Origin: Cyrtodaria siliqua
Lineage: Eukaryota; Mollusca; Bivalvia; Adapedonta; Hiatellidae
Direction: 5' to 3'
Length of the DNA: 64,000 bases
Assembly: GCA_037043455.1 (NCBI GenBank)
Contig: JAWPHD010001805.1
Span: forward strand, 229,419 to 293,418
Shown: positions 24,093-35,700 of the stretch, one piece after another
Position numbering within the stretch: the first letter of the stretch is position 1
How the letters are laid out: every line of letters starts with the position of its first letter
Program-made: the position numbers and the translations under genes
The notes under the pieces: model-generated
What the model was told of the DNA's origin: nothing
Databases searched by the model: none
Seen by the model: only the letters and a program-made list of their open reading frames with translations

Positions 24093-24380
24093 ATGAGTAA
24101 GGTGGAATTCGGAAGTTTTAATTGTAGGGGGATTTCCCCAGATAGATTAAAAAGTCAATACATTTTCTCTAAATGCAAAGCGAGTTACGATACTACATTT
24201 TTAGTTGATGCACATTCTTCAAAAGATGTTGAACTACAGTGGAGAAGCGAATATGTATTCTTGCAAATTGAGAAAATGTCTTCCAATCTACTCTGTTTAT
24301 ATAGAACAAGTTACATTTTTAGAAATATTGAATTGTTCTCAATATATATGTACCTCTTAGAAAAAGGTAATAGTATTTAA
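24093..24380 (+). pseudogene. LINE apurinic-type endonuclease N-terminal fragment
   Basis: Begins MSKVEFGSFNCRGISPDRLK. The FGSFNCRG stretch is the typical start of the endonuclease/exonuclease/phosphatase domain of LINEs, with the metal-site Asn. It continues TTFLVDAHSSKDVELQWRSE, matching the second motif region. After about residue 55 the sequence no longer resembles the domain and the frame ends at TAA. It is a 5' fragment only, opposite in orientation to the ORF2 C-terminus beside it. Confidence 0.75.
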
Positions 24381-24513
24381 AAAAGATGGAATGTGATTCA
24401 GGATATGCTTTGAACTATAGGTTACTTAGCAGTTATTAGCAATACGCTATATTGTATAATCATTCCATGTATGACTAAATTCTTAATAGAGAGTAGAGAG
24501 GTATTACTAGTAT

Positions 24514-24890
24514 TACAAATAACACTTGTATGAGCTCGTAACAATCACATCTGCATTGTATGTCAAAAAATGTATGTACACTTGATATTTGAAATAAAAT
24601 GTTAAAAAAAATATGTTATTTTTATAATTAATGGATTTTTCATTTGAAAATAATGATTTAAATGGATACAGAGATAATTATGTGTAAATTGTATTGGTAA
24701 GTATTTCAGTATTAAATCATCATATAGTTTGCATTCAAATATAAAGTTATATTCATTTTCTACTGTGTTTCGGCAATGTTTGCATACCCTTTCATTCCTA
24801 AAAATACCTCTGCATCTCCCTTTTTTCTATTTCGAGGTCATGAGAGGTAGTTCGAAAAGACGCATGCCTGAAATATCGTATTGTAAGCCA
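24514..24890 (-). pseudogene. LINE ORF2 C-terminus with Cys/His motif
   Basis: Reads leftwards: FRNERVCKHCRNTVENEYNF then IFECKLYDDL is the CxxC...H/N...C motif after the RT, comparable to CDLCNMLEDEFHFILQC at 14171-15390, with Asn-Phe in place of His-Phe. An in-frame TAA at 24678-24680 interrupts it. The same frame then continues FKSLFSNEKSINYKN, which aligns with FIELINSNNKGYIRK of the other LINE. It belongs to the insertion bounded by CCTCAGGTT. Confidence 0.68.
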
Positions 24891-25378
24891 ATTTAAATAT
24901 TTTTTAAACTTAAAATCTGTTTAAAACCTCAGGTTTGTTGGTCGTACTCTAGATTGGTTTTTCGTTGGCTGAGACTGATGTGGTTGTTCTGTACAATTCT
25001 GAATTGTTACTTGTTATGTATATTTATATGTCTTTACAACAACATTTATGTGTCTAGTTTGCTAATTTCTCTGAATGTAGACATTATTATTGTTCCTTTT
25101 CATGGAACTTACTTTTTGTTCTGTTTTAATTTCAATTATAGCGCTGAAGACATGATATTAGCGAGTTTGTATATAGATAAAATCGATTTAAATTACCCAG
25201 TGGATCGTTTTGGCTGGCTACTGACTGTTTCAAGTCCGTAACCATGTCTTCGCCACTCTATGATGTCCTATTCAATGACAGTTTATTTTTTAATTGGATT
25301 TAGTTTGTGGTATTCGTGGTTCAGTCAGGAAATACGGTTCCATTGCGTTCGGGTGCTGTGGTTTCTATAGGAATGTTT

Positions 25379-25864
25379 TTCTCACTTTTGAAAGAAAAAT
25401 TATATTATAACGTAGTACAAGAAAGCATCTAATTGTCCTTAAAAGGACAGAGTTACTTGATGAGTGTTGTTATTTTGTAAGACATATTGTCCGACATGCA
25501 TATATATTTTGCTGTATGAAACACAAATGCATGCAGGATTTAATTGTATCACTATCTATTTGATACTGTAATGATATCCTTTTTTTAAACTTCACTTGTA
25601 ACAACAGTAACAACAACTTAGTATAACTGAGTGAAGAGGTGACCAAAAAGAAATCGGACGAACTTGTTAACCTTTTCTTTATTACTCATGGGCGGGGATG
25701 GGATAATACATGTTTTAGTACATCTCCGGCTAGAGACAGACGTTATTTCAGACATGTAAATAATTATACTTGTATTGTATAGAATATATAATATACTATG
25801 CACAATATTTTATTCAACAAAATGATGCAGTAAAATTAGGACATCAATGACTTGGATCATGATG
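25379..25864. other. No gene recognised
   Basis: AT-rich stretch between two retroelement fragments. The 61-codon minus frame at 25618-25803 has no recognisable motif. Confidence 0.5.
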
Positions 25865-26000
25865 GTAACACGTTTGTGTTTGTGATGTCACATGCCTTGC
25901 TTCTTCTTGTTATTAATTGTTTCGTGTCTTAATGCTTGTTTTTGGTAGACGGTGTTCTGTAAAAGCTACATTTCCTGTTTGACTTTTACACCGGTTTTTA
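25865..26000 (+). repeat. Family-A retroelement 3' tail fragment
   Basis: Contains GTTTGTGTTTGTGATGTCAC, then GGTAGACGGTGTTCTGTAAA, then GCTACATTTCCTG and GACTTTTACACC. This is the same order as the terminal ~130 bp of family A at 8320-8460 and 26690-26826. Confidence 0.65.
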
Positions 26001-26319
26001 CGTTTCCGTTTATCAAAAGTTAAATTTCTGTATGTATTCATAACATTGACAACTATAATCGATATCTCCGTCCGAGGCTGCTGTCCCACTGTAATCAAAT
26101 AATATGTTTAAACGGAACAAAACAATCCAATTTCGTTTCATTCGCGATGGATATCTGCCAGTGGTAAATATTCACAATCTATTGTAATTTTTAGTATATG
26201 TTCACCACCTTGATGTTGAACTTGTTGACATTATTAATGTCACAATACATATAAATATACTCGTATTTACAATGCACTGTATCATCTCGCAGCGCCTTAG
26301 TACTAGCAACAGATTATCT

Positions 26320-26826
26320 TTTTTATGCGTTTTATGTTTGTCTTACATTTTTAATTGTCCTACCCTTTATGGTTCGTTCTCTCGTTGCTCTGGCTTCTGG
26401 CAAGTCATTGAGTTCTTACATTGTAGATTTATAGGCGTATGTGGTATTTTTTATATCCATATTTACATGATCATCTGTGGGTTAAACTTATATTGCCTAT
26501 TCATGTTGTCTTGTTTGTTTGAGACTATAACCTGAATTTCTTTATTTACACTGTCCCGTTTTAATGGGATGACAATAGGGTAAGTGTGAGATTTGGTGCA
26601 GCCTAGAATCTGGTTTAAAACCTCAGTGGCCATTTTGTCAATTATTATCCGAAGGCGGTAGCTCGATTGTCAACCCGGTTGTGATTGTGATATCACGTTT
26701 TTCCCTTCTTATTAACATTAAATTTGTAATTGTTGTTTGCTTTAATGCATGGTTGTGGTTGACTGTGTTCTGTGAAAGCTACATGTCCTGTTGGACTTCT
26801 ATATCTACCTGTAATACGGGCAAAGC
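26320..26826 (+). repeat. Family-A retroelement 3' UTR, diverged copy
   Basis: Aligns with 7990-8460: TTGCTCTGGCTTCTGGCAAG, TTCTTTATTTACACTGTCCC, GACAATAGGGTAAGTGTGAG, GAAGGCGGTAGCTCGATTGT, GTTGACTGTGTTCTGTGAAA and GGACTTCTATATCTACC. The 87-codon frame over it is UTR-derived, not a gene. Confidence 0.72.
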
Positions 26827-27305
26827 ACGTATGTACATGTATGCATGGGAATGAATATGTTAAATACTAATGCTACTAATTTACATTTTCATAGTGCGTC
26901 AAACTTGAATTTTGTCTCCAAGATGGCGGACGACGCCATTTTGAAACTTCCGGTCTCATTTTTGACCAGCTTCCTGTTTCACGGTTAAGTCACGCAGACG
27001 TGATTAACAGTTGAAAGCCAAAAGTAACTTACCGGCGTTCCATTGTTAACAGAAATAATGAATTTTGAAGAATGCTTACATTTTTATGAAAGATTGCGTG
27101 TACCCAGGAGTTTTCTATATGTTTTTGAGTATTTCTAGGACTCTGAAGCGCTTCAATTTTGAAGTGTCTGTGATCGGTGTAGATCGTACGTTTCGCACGT
27201 CGTAATCGGTCTAGATCGTAAGTTTCACACGTCGTAAAGAAAGTTTCCACGGCGCGTAAGCGTTCTCTACGACGTGCGACTTTTACATGTCACAGGCCTT
27301 ATTCT
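26827..27305. other. No gene recognised; short CG-rich repeat pair
   Basis: AAGATGGCGGACGACGCCAT near 26922 is a promoter-like or repeat-derived phrase found in several animal repeats. At 27180-27240 AGATCGTACGTTTCGCACGT and AGATCGTAAGTTTCACACGT occur ~32 bp apart as a two-copy tandem repeat. The 73-codon minus frame here cannot be assigned. Confidence 0.45.
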
Positions 27306-27777
27306 GGTTATAATAGCGTAAATGAGTCTCCATTGCCCTTCCATAGTAAAGTTAGAATGTTGACAACCTGTTAAAAACTCAAACCTCGTTAGAATTCTGG
27401 GAAACTTACTTTATCATGCAAATAAACATGTCTGCTATTAAACATCAACAAGGAAATAGGGGGTTTAATACCTTCTAAGAAACATTTCTTCAGTTGTATA
27501 CTAACACCGGGTCAAAGGTCAACACTATTTTTACCCCTTGCAATTTCATACCCTGTCTACTTTCACTTCTCAAATTTATATCAAAAACTGTCAAAAACAT
27601 GATGAGCTGCATTTTCAAATATCAACAACATGTCCAGAATACAGTTACAGCCAAAAAATAACAGGAAACTGCACTAAAAAAAGTTTTTAAAGAAAAAAAG
27701 ATTAGCACTCTTTAATACAGAACTACTTTTGACTGCACCAGGCGAGCACATCCTGTTGATTTAGTGTAATTAGACCT
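27306..27777 (+). repeat. Direct repeat D, copy 1
   Basis: About 470 bp repeated at 28283-28750 (offset 977 bp at the start) with few differences, including a small deletion in copy 2. Both start GGTTATAATAGCGT and end GTAATTAGACCT. No ORF. The 505-bp spacer is unrelated. It could be a local duplication or two insertions of one unknown element. Confidence 0.9.
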
Positions 27778-28282
27778 ATAAGGAATTATTTTGCGTCATG
27801 TTTTTTAATTAAACTTGTCGATTCAACCCAACAACTTAATAAAAGAACATTTTGACTTGTTTCGCAATGCCGAATGACTTCGTCTTGAAATTATTGCGAT
27901 TTACCTGCGCTTGACCATGCACTAAATCGAGTCGATTTTGTCGCGAAATTAAGAAATAATAAAAAAAGCAATATCTCAGCAACCGTTCAACATGTTCTCA
28001 TCAAATCACCTCTGGTGGCTTTGTTTTGCATCCCTGAGTATGTATACCCCACATTTTGCCATATATCTTTCACAAAATTCCAAATAAATTAAAAATATCA
28101 CAATTTTAGAGAAAATCAGAAAAATTGAGGAAAAGTTGCCAAAAACACTCTAAAATAGTCTAAAAGTCTGAAAATGATATTTTTTTCTCTATTTCTGAGT
28201 TCAGCTCACCTATTCAAACAAAATAAATGCCTAGAAAATCATTTTTTATGCAATTCTGAAAAATACATGATTTATCCTTATA

Positions 28283-28750
28283 GGTTATAATAGCGTCAAT
28301 GAGTCTCCATTGCCCTTCCATAGTAAAGTTAGAATGTTGACAACCTGTTAAAAACCCAAACCTCGTTAGAATTCTGGGAAACTTACTTTATCATGCAAAT
28401 AAACATGTCTGCTATAAACATCAACAAGGAAATAGGGGGTTTAATACCTTCTAAGAAACATTTCTTCAGTTGTATACTAACACCGGGTCAAAGGTCAACA
28501 CTATTTTTACCCCTTGCAATTTCATACCCTGTCTACTTTCACTTCTCAAAATATCAAAAACTGTCAAAAACATGATGAGCTGCATTTTCAAATATCAACA
28601 ACATGTCCAGAATACAGTTACAGCCAAAAAATAACAGGAAACTGCACTAAAAAAAGTTTTTAAAGAAAAAAAGATTAGCACTCTTTAATACAGAACTACT
28701 TTTGACTGCACCAGGCGAGCACATCCTGTTGATTTAGTGTAATTAGACCT
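28283..28750 (+). repeat. Direct repeat D, copy 2
   Basis: Second copy of 27306-27777. Outside these limits the flanks differ at once (CTATAAGGAATT after copy 1, TCTCCGCTATTT after copy 2), so the boundaries are sharp. Confidence 0.9.
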
Positions 28751-31339
28751 TCTCCGCTATTTTTACGGAAAATACGAATTAAGTGACCTTGCTGTGCAAT
28801 GTTTTCGTTTAATAAACAAACAAATTAACGCAGCTCTGTTGCATATTTCTTGATTGAGTTTCTAATATTCAAATTCGCAAAACCTCGATATACAGGACCG
28901 AAAACTTATAAAGGGAGACAAATCTCTTGACTGTTTAAAAAGGACAGGTTCAAAACACGGCGAGATTTCCGGGTTCTCCAAGTAGGTGAGGTTTACTGCA
29001 ATAAAATGCATTTTTGAGACGGAATGGGTCGAATTTCGACCCCTTATAACAAAATATGATACCAGCAATTGTGATTATAAGAAGTTTATTTTAGTTAGAA
29101 GAGTTTATTTTAGTACTATATGATAGAACAAAATATGTGTTTCCAGTAAAGAGATCCTACATAAAATAAAGAAAAGGCTAGACAAATACACATATGTTTA
29201 CATTAATAGCAAGTTAAAAATGTAACAATAATGTTTTAATATGAAACAGGCACTGACAAGATAACGGGCAAAGTACTTTGATACAATGAATGATTAATTG
29301 TGTATGGAATGGATGGGAACTGGAGTAAGAATTTGATAATAACGGGTAACAAAGATTAATTAAATATTCTCAATAGCACTAAACAGATAACAAAAAAATA
29401 TATTTCACTAATAACAGTTTAAGAGATGAAAAAAATAATTGCCCCTCCCCCAAAATGCTTGCGCATATTTTTTGTGTAAAGAAAAAGATCAAATAAAGTC
29501 TGCACTCAAATCTATCCGTATCTTAATGTTCTCGAGTTTAAAGTCTTATTACATATACACAATAAAGCAAAAAGCTGACCTTCCTACCCACTACCTATTG
29601 TTGCAGTAAACACGGGTATTATTTTATTAGGCCTTACAAATATATGTATTTACATACACTAAACCAAATTGCTAAGTACCAACCTAAGAATATGTCAATA
29701 ATATTCTCATTGTTTTGTGTATTTTGAGCTTGATTGGAGATACGGTTAAACTGCAAAATAACGAGTATTAATCGTCTGCTCTGATTGCATGAACATATTT
29801 TAAAACTTTTAAGTCAATGTGTTTTCTTAGAAATAAGTTATAACACTTATACAACTGGGTATATAGGATTTTATAAAGTACTTCGAATTAGTGAAGCTTT
29901 CGATGTTCCTAATTCTAAAATATGGCAGTTAAAATTATTTTGACATCATGTTTTACTAGCATTACCACTACAAATGCGTTTGCAAAAGAAATTTTCGCAA
30001 TATTTAATGTTAACGCTGAATTATAGTTACTTGAATTTCAAACAATATTCAATTCAAGTTAAAGGGAGGTAATTTAAGATTATCCATATTTTTTTATGGA
30101 CGGAAAATCTGCGATAAATGGGTCAAATTTTTATGATTTTTTTCTATTATTTCATACCAATTTTAAGAATTTTATATCTTTAAGCGATCTTTGACTCATG
30201 TTATATGTTTCATCAGTACATTTCATGTTTTCATATAAAGGAAGGGTAACTCTCAAAAGATGTAACAATTTAAACAAAAATTAAATGTTTAACAAACTAT
30301 GGGTCAAAACAAAATACTTATCATATATCTATTCTAAAATATATTTAAAATAAGAAAATTAGTTAAGATACAAAAGTTGATACTTAGAAATTTTGTTCAG
30401 TGTATTTGTGTAAAAATCTACCTGACTTTAAGATCTGATCTATAGTTCTGACCTTAAAATAGAGAGGGTAAAAAGTGTACATGCTATCAAATTGCTTTGC
30501 CCGTTACATAGGTAGTGCCTATTTCATATTATATTAGCGCTATAAGATGACATAGAGGGTATACGTACAAATCGTCCATCGCATTTCGGCACATCTATAT
30601 ATAAGAGATGTAGGACATATAGTTAAAAGATTTCTCAAAGGTAAACATCCGGTTGTACGACATCCGGTTGTACGATTGGCGGGTGATACTAGACGATGAA
30701 AATGACAGCAGTGTCAACTTTTTGTTAGACGGTTATCTGAATTTCTCCAAAACATCAATTCTTAAATACTATCCAACGGTTTATTTCAAATTGGCACAGT
30801 GGTTAATATGATCCTTACCTATCCAATGGTATCAATGGTTGTATAACCTTTTTATGAACTCGACCTTCTGTTCAATGTCTCACCTGATTGCAAATGCCTA
30901 AGTCTGGTTATGAAAATTGTCCGAGATCATAACTGGAATACTAAAACAGATTGATTTTAAATTAATATTTGCAGCGTTGTTTCATTGAAAATTAGCTAAC
31001 AACAATACCACAGTTTCCATTATATTGATCTTCATTAAGATGTCGCACCGCTTAGAAAATGGCATTAAATTCAAAATTGCATAGCATGTGATTTTCAGTA
31101 TTTCGGTATTATGAGCATGTTCACGTTATAATCACCGAGTAAACCACAGACAAATCCGGAATTCGTGGAATGTTTACCTTCTTTCTTCAGTTTGTAACAC
31201 TTAAAGAATATATGCAAAAAAATAAAGAAACTGTATGTACTAAAATGTGTATCATGTATCAGCTAAACCAACAGTGTTAATGTGCTACGAGATCTATCAT
31301 AAGACATTATCATTTCGTGATGGTAGATTAGTGTCAGTA
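28751..31339. other. No gene recognised; one inverted segment
   Basis: AT-rich DNA. 29690-29855 is an inverted, diverged copy of about 37705-37870 (ATTGTTTTGTGTATTTTGAG, CTGATTGCATGAACA). AAAGGGAGGTAATTTAAG at 30061 is the second copy of the phrase near 3270. CATCCGGTTGTACGA is repeated twice in a row near 30649. No coding region supported. Confidence 0.5.
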
Positions 31340-31680
31340 TATAAACTGCAATGATTGTTCGTTAATTCCAAGGGATCACCTTTTCTGTATGTATTGACAT
31401 TCACACTAGCAATTGTTTAGTGCTGAGTGGCGGCCGTAAGCTGTCGCCGGGCTACAGATCAGTAGTGTTATTATTTACTGGTCCTTTGGGATCATCAGGC
31501 CCATTATGTGTTGCTTTAAAGTATAATATCGCATAAGTCTCGGAGGCGTGAGAGGTGTTGCATTCTTATAATTACCTCTCATGAACAGACTCAATAAAAC
31601 CGAATCTGCTACTTTTCTCTCTTGTTTGTGTTTGTTGCTTCCAATGCATCACTATTTCAGTATTTATTGTAAGAAAATCA
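31340..31680 (+). mobile_element. A-type retroelement fragment with two-hairpin module
   Basis: Matches 6440-6720: ACATTCACACTAGC, ATCAGTAGTGTTATT.TTTACTGG, CTTTGGGA. Then hairpin 1 TGAGAGGT (31549-31556) with ACCTCTCA (31574-31581), and hairpin 2 CAGACTC (31586-31592) with GAATCTG (31602-31608) around AATAAAACC. A GT-rich run TTGTTTGTGTTTGTTGCTTC follows. It has a canonical AATAAA where the 6607 copy has ATTAAA. Confidence 0.72.
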
Positions 31681-32370
31681 TGTCGTGTGTCTAAAATAAA
31701 GACGCATTCTTAGTGATAAAATGCGTCATATCGCTCGTTTTAACTAGAAGTTATCACCAATTGTCTCGTCCCATCATAATGTTATTATTACCAAGACGTT
31801 ACAATAGCACATTGTATTTGCCAAATCGATTTTAAACAGACAGCAAAGTGACGTGATTGAATTGTAACTCGATTTTAGACGATTATCTTTTCTGCGTTGA
31901 ACTTCAATGTACACTGATCAAAATTCCTTATTACTCACGTTTGTATCTTCTTAGTTTAAATATCTTTAAAAATGGTTGTGTGATAATTATTTTATTTTGA
32001 CCAATTGCTTGTAGCATATTTGTGTTTAAGTTGTTACATTTTTAAAATGTTGCTCTTCTTTTGTATGAAAACATAAAATGTGTTGATAAAACACAAATTA
32101 TAACATGAATGAACGTCCGCTTAATAATATAAACGTCTTAAGATTGGTAGGAAACAATATAAAAACCATACAAGCTTGACCATTTTATTGCAGATATTCC
32201 GTTTATAATAAAATGAAATATTTTTCTTTTAATTGAATATCGTTAGTAATTCAATAACTATAATTCAGAGTTAACATTAAAGATTTTCAAAAAAATATTT
32301 TGTAAGCGCATGTGTAGTGATAATGCTAGTAAGACATGATGTCAAAATAAAATAAATAGTTGGCATGCAT
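31681..32370. other. No gene recognised
   Basis: AT-rich spacer before the interrupted M1 element. Nothing identifiable. Confidence 0.5.
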
Positions 32371-32496
32371 TAATTGGTCCCGCCTTAATTCCATTAGGCG
32401 ATGGGAAAGTTTAAAGTAGCAATAACAGTTATTTCGACAATTAAACATGTTTAAAAACATGATTTACTGAAAAAAATGCGATAGCCTGTTTCACAT

Positions 32497-32785
32497 AGTA
32501 GCAACCCTAAATGTAACACACCGACAAATGTAACAACAACGAAATTACGAACGCCATCTGTAACAAAATTTCGGCAAATGTAACAATTTTCCGCTAAATG
32601 TTACAAAATCAGTTTTCGCTAAGAGTTACAAACATGTACCATATGTAACACAAGTTTAGGTTCCGCTAAAAGTTACAACCACTTTCGCTAAATGTAACAA
32701 CACATTTTTACCGTATTAAATATCACCTGGGTGTTCTTTGTATGTCGTTTAAGAAAACGCGAATCATTTTGTTACAACAATTTCA
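32497..32785 (+). repeat. Left long TIR with GTTACA-type subterminal motifs
   Basis: About nine TGTAACA, TGTTACA or AGTTACA motifs, mostly 16-22 bp apart, several adjoining a TTTCGCTAAATGT-type phrase. It pairs with the right TIR from AGTAGCAACC to the inner GTCGTTTAAGAAAACGCGAA block. Confidence 0.8.
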
Positions 32786-32814
32786 TGCAAGAAATTCATC
32801 ATGTGACAGTGTGT

Positions 32815-33240
32815 GCCACTAAAGTTCCTACCACCGATCCTAGTCAAATAGTGGCCAGCTTCAGGGTCAATGTCACACTTAGAGGTCCAAGGTTATTTGA
32901 ATATAGCGTGACTATATTTCGTGTCCGCTCCGTATCTCTTGAACCGCTTGAGTGATTTTAAAATAACTTGGCATGGATGTTGACCTTATTGATACGATGT
33001 ACAGAGCGCGTATTTCGGCTGACCCAGGTGCAGATCAAGGTCACATTTAGAGGTCAAATGTCATTGACTATAGTATGACTAGAGTATGTGTCCGCTCTGT
33101 ATCTCTTAAACCGCTTGAGAGAATTTGAAATAATTTGGCAAGAATGTTGACCTTATCGAGACAATGTGCAGAGGGCGTATTTCTGCCGGCCCGATTCAAG
33201 GTCAAGGTCACACTCAGAGGTCAAAGGTCGTTTCACCATA
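32815..33240. repeat. Pearl-like tandem units inside the TIR element
   Basis: Two to three diverged ~165-bp units with GTGTCCGCTC.GTATCTCTT, AACCGCTTGAG, AATAACTTGGCA, ATGTTGACCTTAT and CAAGGTCACA..TAGAGGTCAA. They are distantly like the units of 4831-5850. Confidence 0.7.
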
Positions 33241-33722
33241 TACGACTGTTGACAAATAACATAGAAGAAATGTTCAAAATATATAGATGATGTAAATACA
33301 ATGTAGTTTAGTTTCAGACATGATAATTATGCTCAATGTCAAAGTCACAAATAGGATTGAAATGCATACGACTTTATAATCTAGCTATCTCAGTAAAAAT
33401 TGTGACACTACCATATGGGGAGCCATTTGTTTTCGTTCAAAAACAACCTTCTAGTTTTGTTGTTCCTTTTTTTCCATTCCTTTCTATTTTTCAGGATCTT
33501 GCATGGAATTAAACGTTCATTTGTAAGCACCAACGGAAACACACAAAGTGGACCGACAATTTATCACCGGCAATTAAGCTAATAACAAATTACGGGTGTA
33601 ATTATAGTAATTAAGTGTAAGTACACGCTTTGCAGTTTAGAACTGTTCAATTTCGAACTCCCCGAGTCCATAAGTGCTTTCAGCACTTTGATTCAGTTAT
33701 ATACGGCGGTATTTCTAACCAG
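33241..33722. other. No gene recognised (inside the TIR element)
   Basis: AT-rich stretch between the pearl-like units and the tRNA-like sequence. Nothing identifiable. Confidence 0.5.
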
Positions 33723-33792
33723 TACTCGCATGGGGATCGAATCCGCGACCCCCAGATTGAGGATCCAGTGCTCTACCAACTGAGCTAGCCGA
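33723..33792 (-). tRNA. tRNA-like sequence, probably a pseudogene or SINE head
   Basis: Minus-strand reading has a good A box (TAGCTCAGTTGGTAGAGC) and a B-box-like GGATTCGATCC. The D arm is sound, and a five-pair anticodon stem can form with G-T pairs (CTGGA with TCTGG), but position 33 of the loop is not T and the acceptor ends do not pair well. Comparable sequences occur as heads of mollusc SINEs. I do not think it is a working tRNA; no isotype is assigned. Confidence 0.45.
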
Positions 33793-34462
33793 AGAAATAT
33801 TTGATTGAAATAATTCCTCATTAGATAACAAAGATATGGACTGAACACGAAGTAATGCAATGATACTGTATAATTTATAGGGGCTTTGTGCCCTTACTGT
33901 GACCTTGACCATAACTGCACAAGAGGCCTGAATTTACGTGGGACACATCGTCTGGTTATGAGGTACATGTGTGCGAAATTATTTAAAAACCCTCACTGGA
34001 TGACTAAGGCAAGAGAAAATAAATGTTTAGTCTCATCCGGATTTTGAAAAAAAATGTGGCGGGTGGGCACTTTTTATTTTTCGATCGGATGAAGGCTCAA
34101 ATATACAGGCAAAAAGGCCTCATTTTACGACCTTTTACAAAACCGTTCATGATTTTATTTCCGAGATGCCAATACAATTTTGGGAGGTGAAACTCTAATG
34201 TTTTTCTCTAGCCTAAGTTGTGGACTGGACACAAAGTACTACTATCACAGTGTATATAAGGGCTTTGACCCCTTTAGTATGACCTTGACCTTTGACCAAG
34301 AGACCTGGATGTTGTGCGTTTCGGACATTTGTGTGAAAATATTGTACCCCCAGAAAACGAAGTTTTATTATTTTATTTTTTTGGGGGGTGGGGGGTGCGG
34401 GGTGTATATAGGAGTCACTGTACGGTCGGTCGGTCTGTTGCACAGTACTACTAATAAAGGCG
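33793..34462. other. Degenerate pearl-like units, no gene
   Basis: Phrases such as TGACCTTGACCATAACTG, GGGCTTTGACCCCTTTAGTA, TGACCTTGACCTTTGACCA and CACATCGTCTGGTTATGA place this with repeat units of the pearl type, partly inverted. A G-run (GGGGGGTGGGGGGTGCGGGG) lies near 34382-34401. The overlapping 106- and 102-codon frames on opposite strands are not supported as genes. Confidence 0.55.
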
Positions 34463-34800
34463 ACCATCCACTTGGCGCGATTGACGTGCGTGAGACGTGA
34501 AAATCGATAAAGTACAAACATCGTAGGACCCCATCCACTTGCGCGTGACGTGAAACGCCGGCGTGAAGCGTGGCGCGAAAATCGATCGGGTACTGATTTT
34601 CACGCTCATGCCTCAGTTCACGCTCAGCTTCAGAAGCAAAAGAGAATGGCGAACATGTAGAAAAACGCGTCCGTACATCACATCATATAGAGCAGTGTTG
34701 ACTAATTATAAGAGGATTTTAATAAATTGAGCGTTCACGCCCAACGCTCAATGTTAACGTCACGCAGCATGCACGCGCGTCAATCGCGCCAAGTGGATCG
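34463..34800. mobile_element. CpG-rich MITE nested in the TIR element
   Basis: Left end ATCCACTTGGCGCGATTGAC is mirrored by the right end GTCAATCGCGCCAAGTGGAT, a perfect 20-bp inverted pair; the repeats continue inward as G.GCGTG / CACGC.C. Much richer in CG than its surroundings. No ORF. The target duplication is unclear. Confidence 0.78.
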
Positions 34801-35700
34801 ACTACTGTAGTACCTTTTTCCACAGTTTTAAAGGGGTTCCAATGAAATTTGGCAGCCTTGATCAACATGACATGTAGTAGAGCGTGACATAATTTTCATT
34901 CGCCATGGTCTAGGCCTTTCAGAGTTATGAGCCCTTGAACATGGACATTTCCATTGACTGTCATATAGGGGTACATACAACCTTCTGGTACAAACTACTT
35001 CTGCAGTTTTGTAGGGATTGCAAAATACATAATTTTTGTTTGCCTCAGTTTAGGCCTTGCGCAGTTTCGGGCCCTTGAACGCAGACATTTGTATTTACTG
35101 TTATTTAGGGATGTTTACAACCTTGTGGCGCGAAGTACTAAACCTCTACAGTTTTGGAGGGATTGGAATGAAAGTTGGCAGCCATGATCATCATGAAGTG
35201 TTCTTGTGCGTTATACAATTTTCCTTCACCTCGGTCCAGGTCTTGCAGATTTAACTTAGGTCTCAAATACATGAAATAGGGATATCTACAAATTTGTGGC
35301 GCGAACTCTTTCATCGGTTTTAGTGGGATTGCAATGAAACTTGGCAGACATGATTACCTTGAAGTGTAGATGTGCGTGACATAATTTTCGTTCGGCTCGG
35401 TCCACGTCATGCAGTATTATGGACCCTTGAGTATAGACATTTCGATTTACTGTCATATATAGGTACATGCAACCATTGTGTCGCAAACTACTTCCACAGT
35501 GTTCCAGTGATTACAATGTAACTAGGCAGACAAGATCTCCATGAAGTGTACACCCCTTTCAAAGTTATGGCCCTTGAACTTAAACACATTGTATTGGTAT
35601 ATTTGGGTTACTGTCAACGCGACCGTGTTTTGTGGGTACTGATCAGGTTTCGTGATAGCTCTAGATTTAAAATCCCCATAGCTGTCAAATTTATGGACCG
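34801..35700 (+). repeat. Five tandem ~175-185-bp units
   Basis: Units begin near 34804, 34997, 35137, 35307 and 35492. Each has CTACTTC.ACAGTTTT, GGGATTGCAATGAAA, TTGGCAGCCATGATC, CGTGACATAATTTTCGTTCG, GGCCCTTGAAC and TTACTGTCATATAGGG phrases. The second and fifth are shortened. Frames of 65-111 codons across them are incidental. Confidence 0.72.

Larger units (their letters stand above)
23752..24926 (-). mobile_element. Rearranged LINE insertion with 9-bp target duplication
   Basis: Flanked by CCTCAGGTT on both sides (23743-23751 and 24927-24935). The 3' end is at the left: reading minus it finishes GGGTGGCCAACATCGCAATA followed by AAGAAATT, a LINE-like tail. The minus-strand ORF2 C-terminus is at 24514-24890, but an endonuclease fragment in plus orientation (24093-24380) lies between it and the tail. 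Simple twin priming would put the inverted part at the outer (right) end, so there has been a second rearrangement or a nested insertion. Confidence 0.7.
23715..25378 (+). mobile_element. A-type retroelement fragment split by a LINE insertion
   Basis: Two halves of one A-type copy. 23715-23751 matches A' near 9437-9472 (GTGCATGA, CTTTC.TCCCTC.GG). 24927-25378 continues (GGTCGTACTCTAGATTGGTT through AATCGATTTAAATTACC to GTGGTTTCTATAGGA). Between them lies a 1175-bp LINE-derived insertion. Confidence 0.78.

Noticed and set aside
26900..27250. Possible first exon and promoter (AAGATGGCGGAC, minus frame of 73 codons)
   Set aside because: The phrase is also common in repeats, the frame has no recognisable domain, and no following exon can be seen.
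33723..33792. A functional tRNA gene on the minus strand
   Set aside because: Good A box but weak acceptor pairing, no T at position 33 and an imperfect T stem. It lies in a transposon full of repeats, so it is kept only as tRNA-like.
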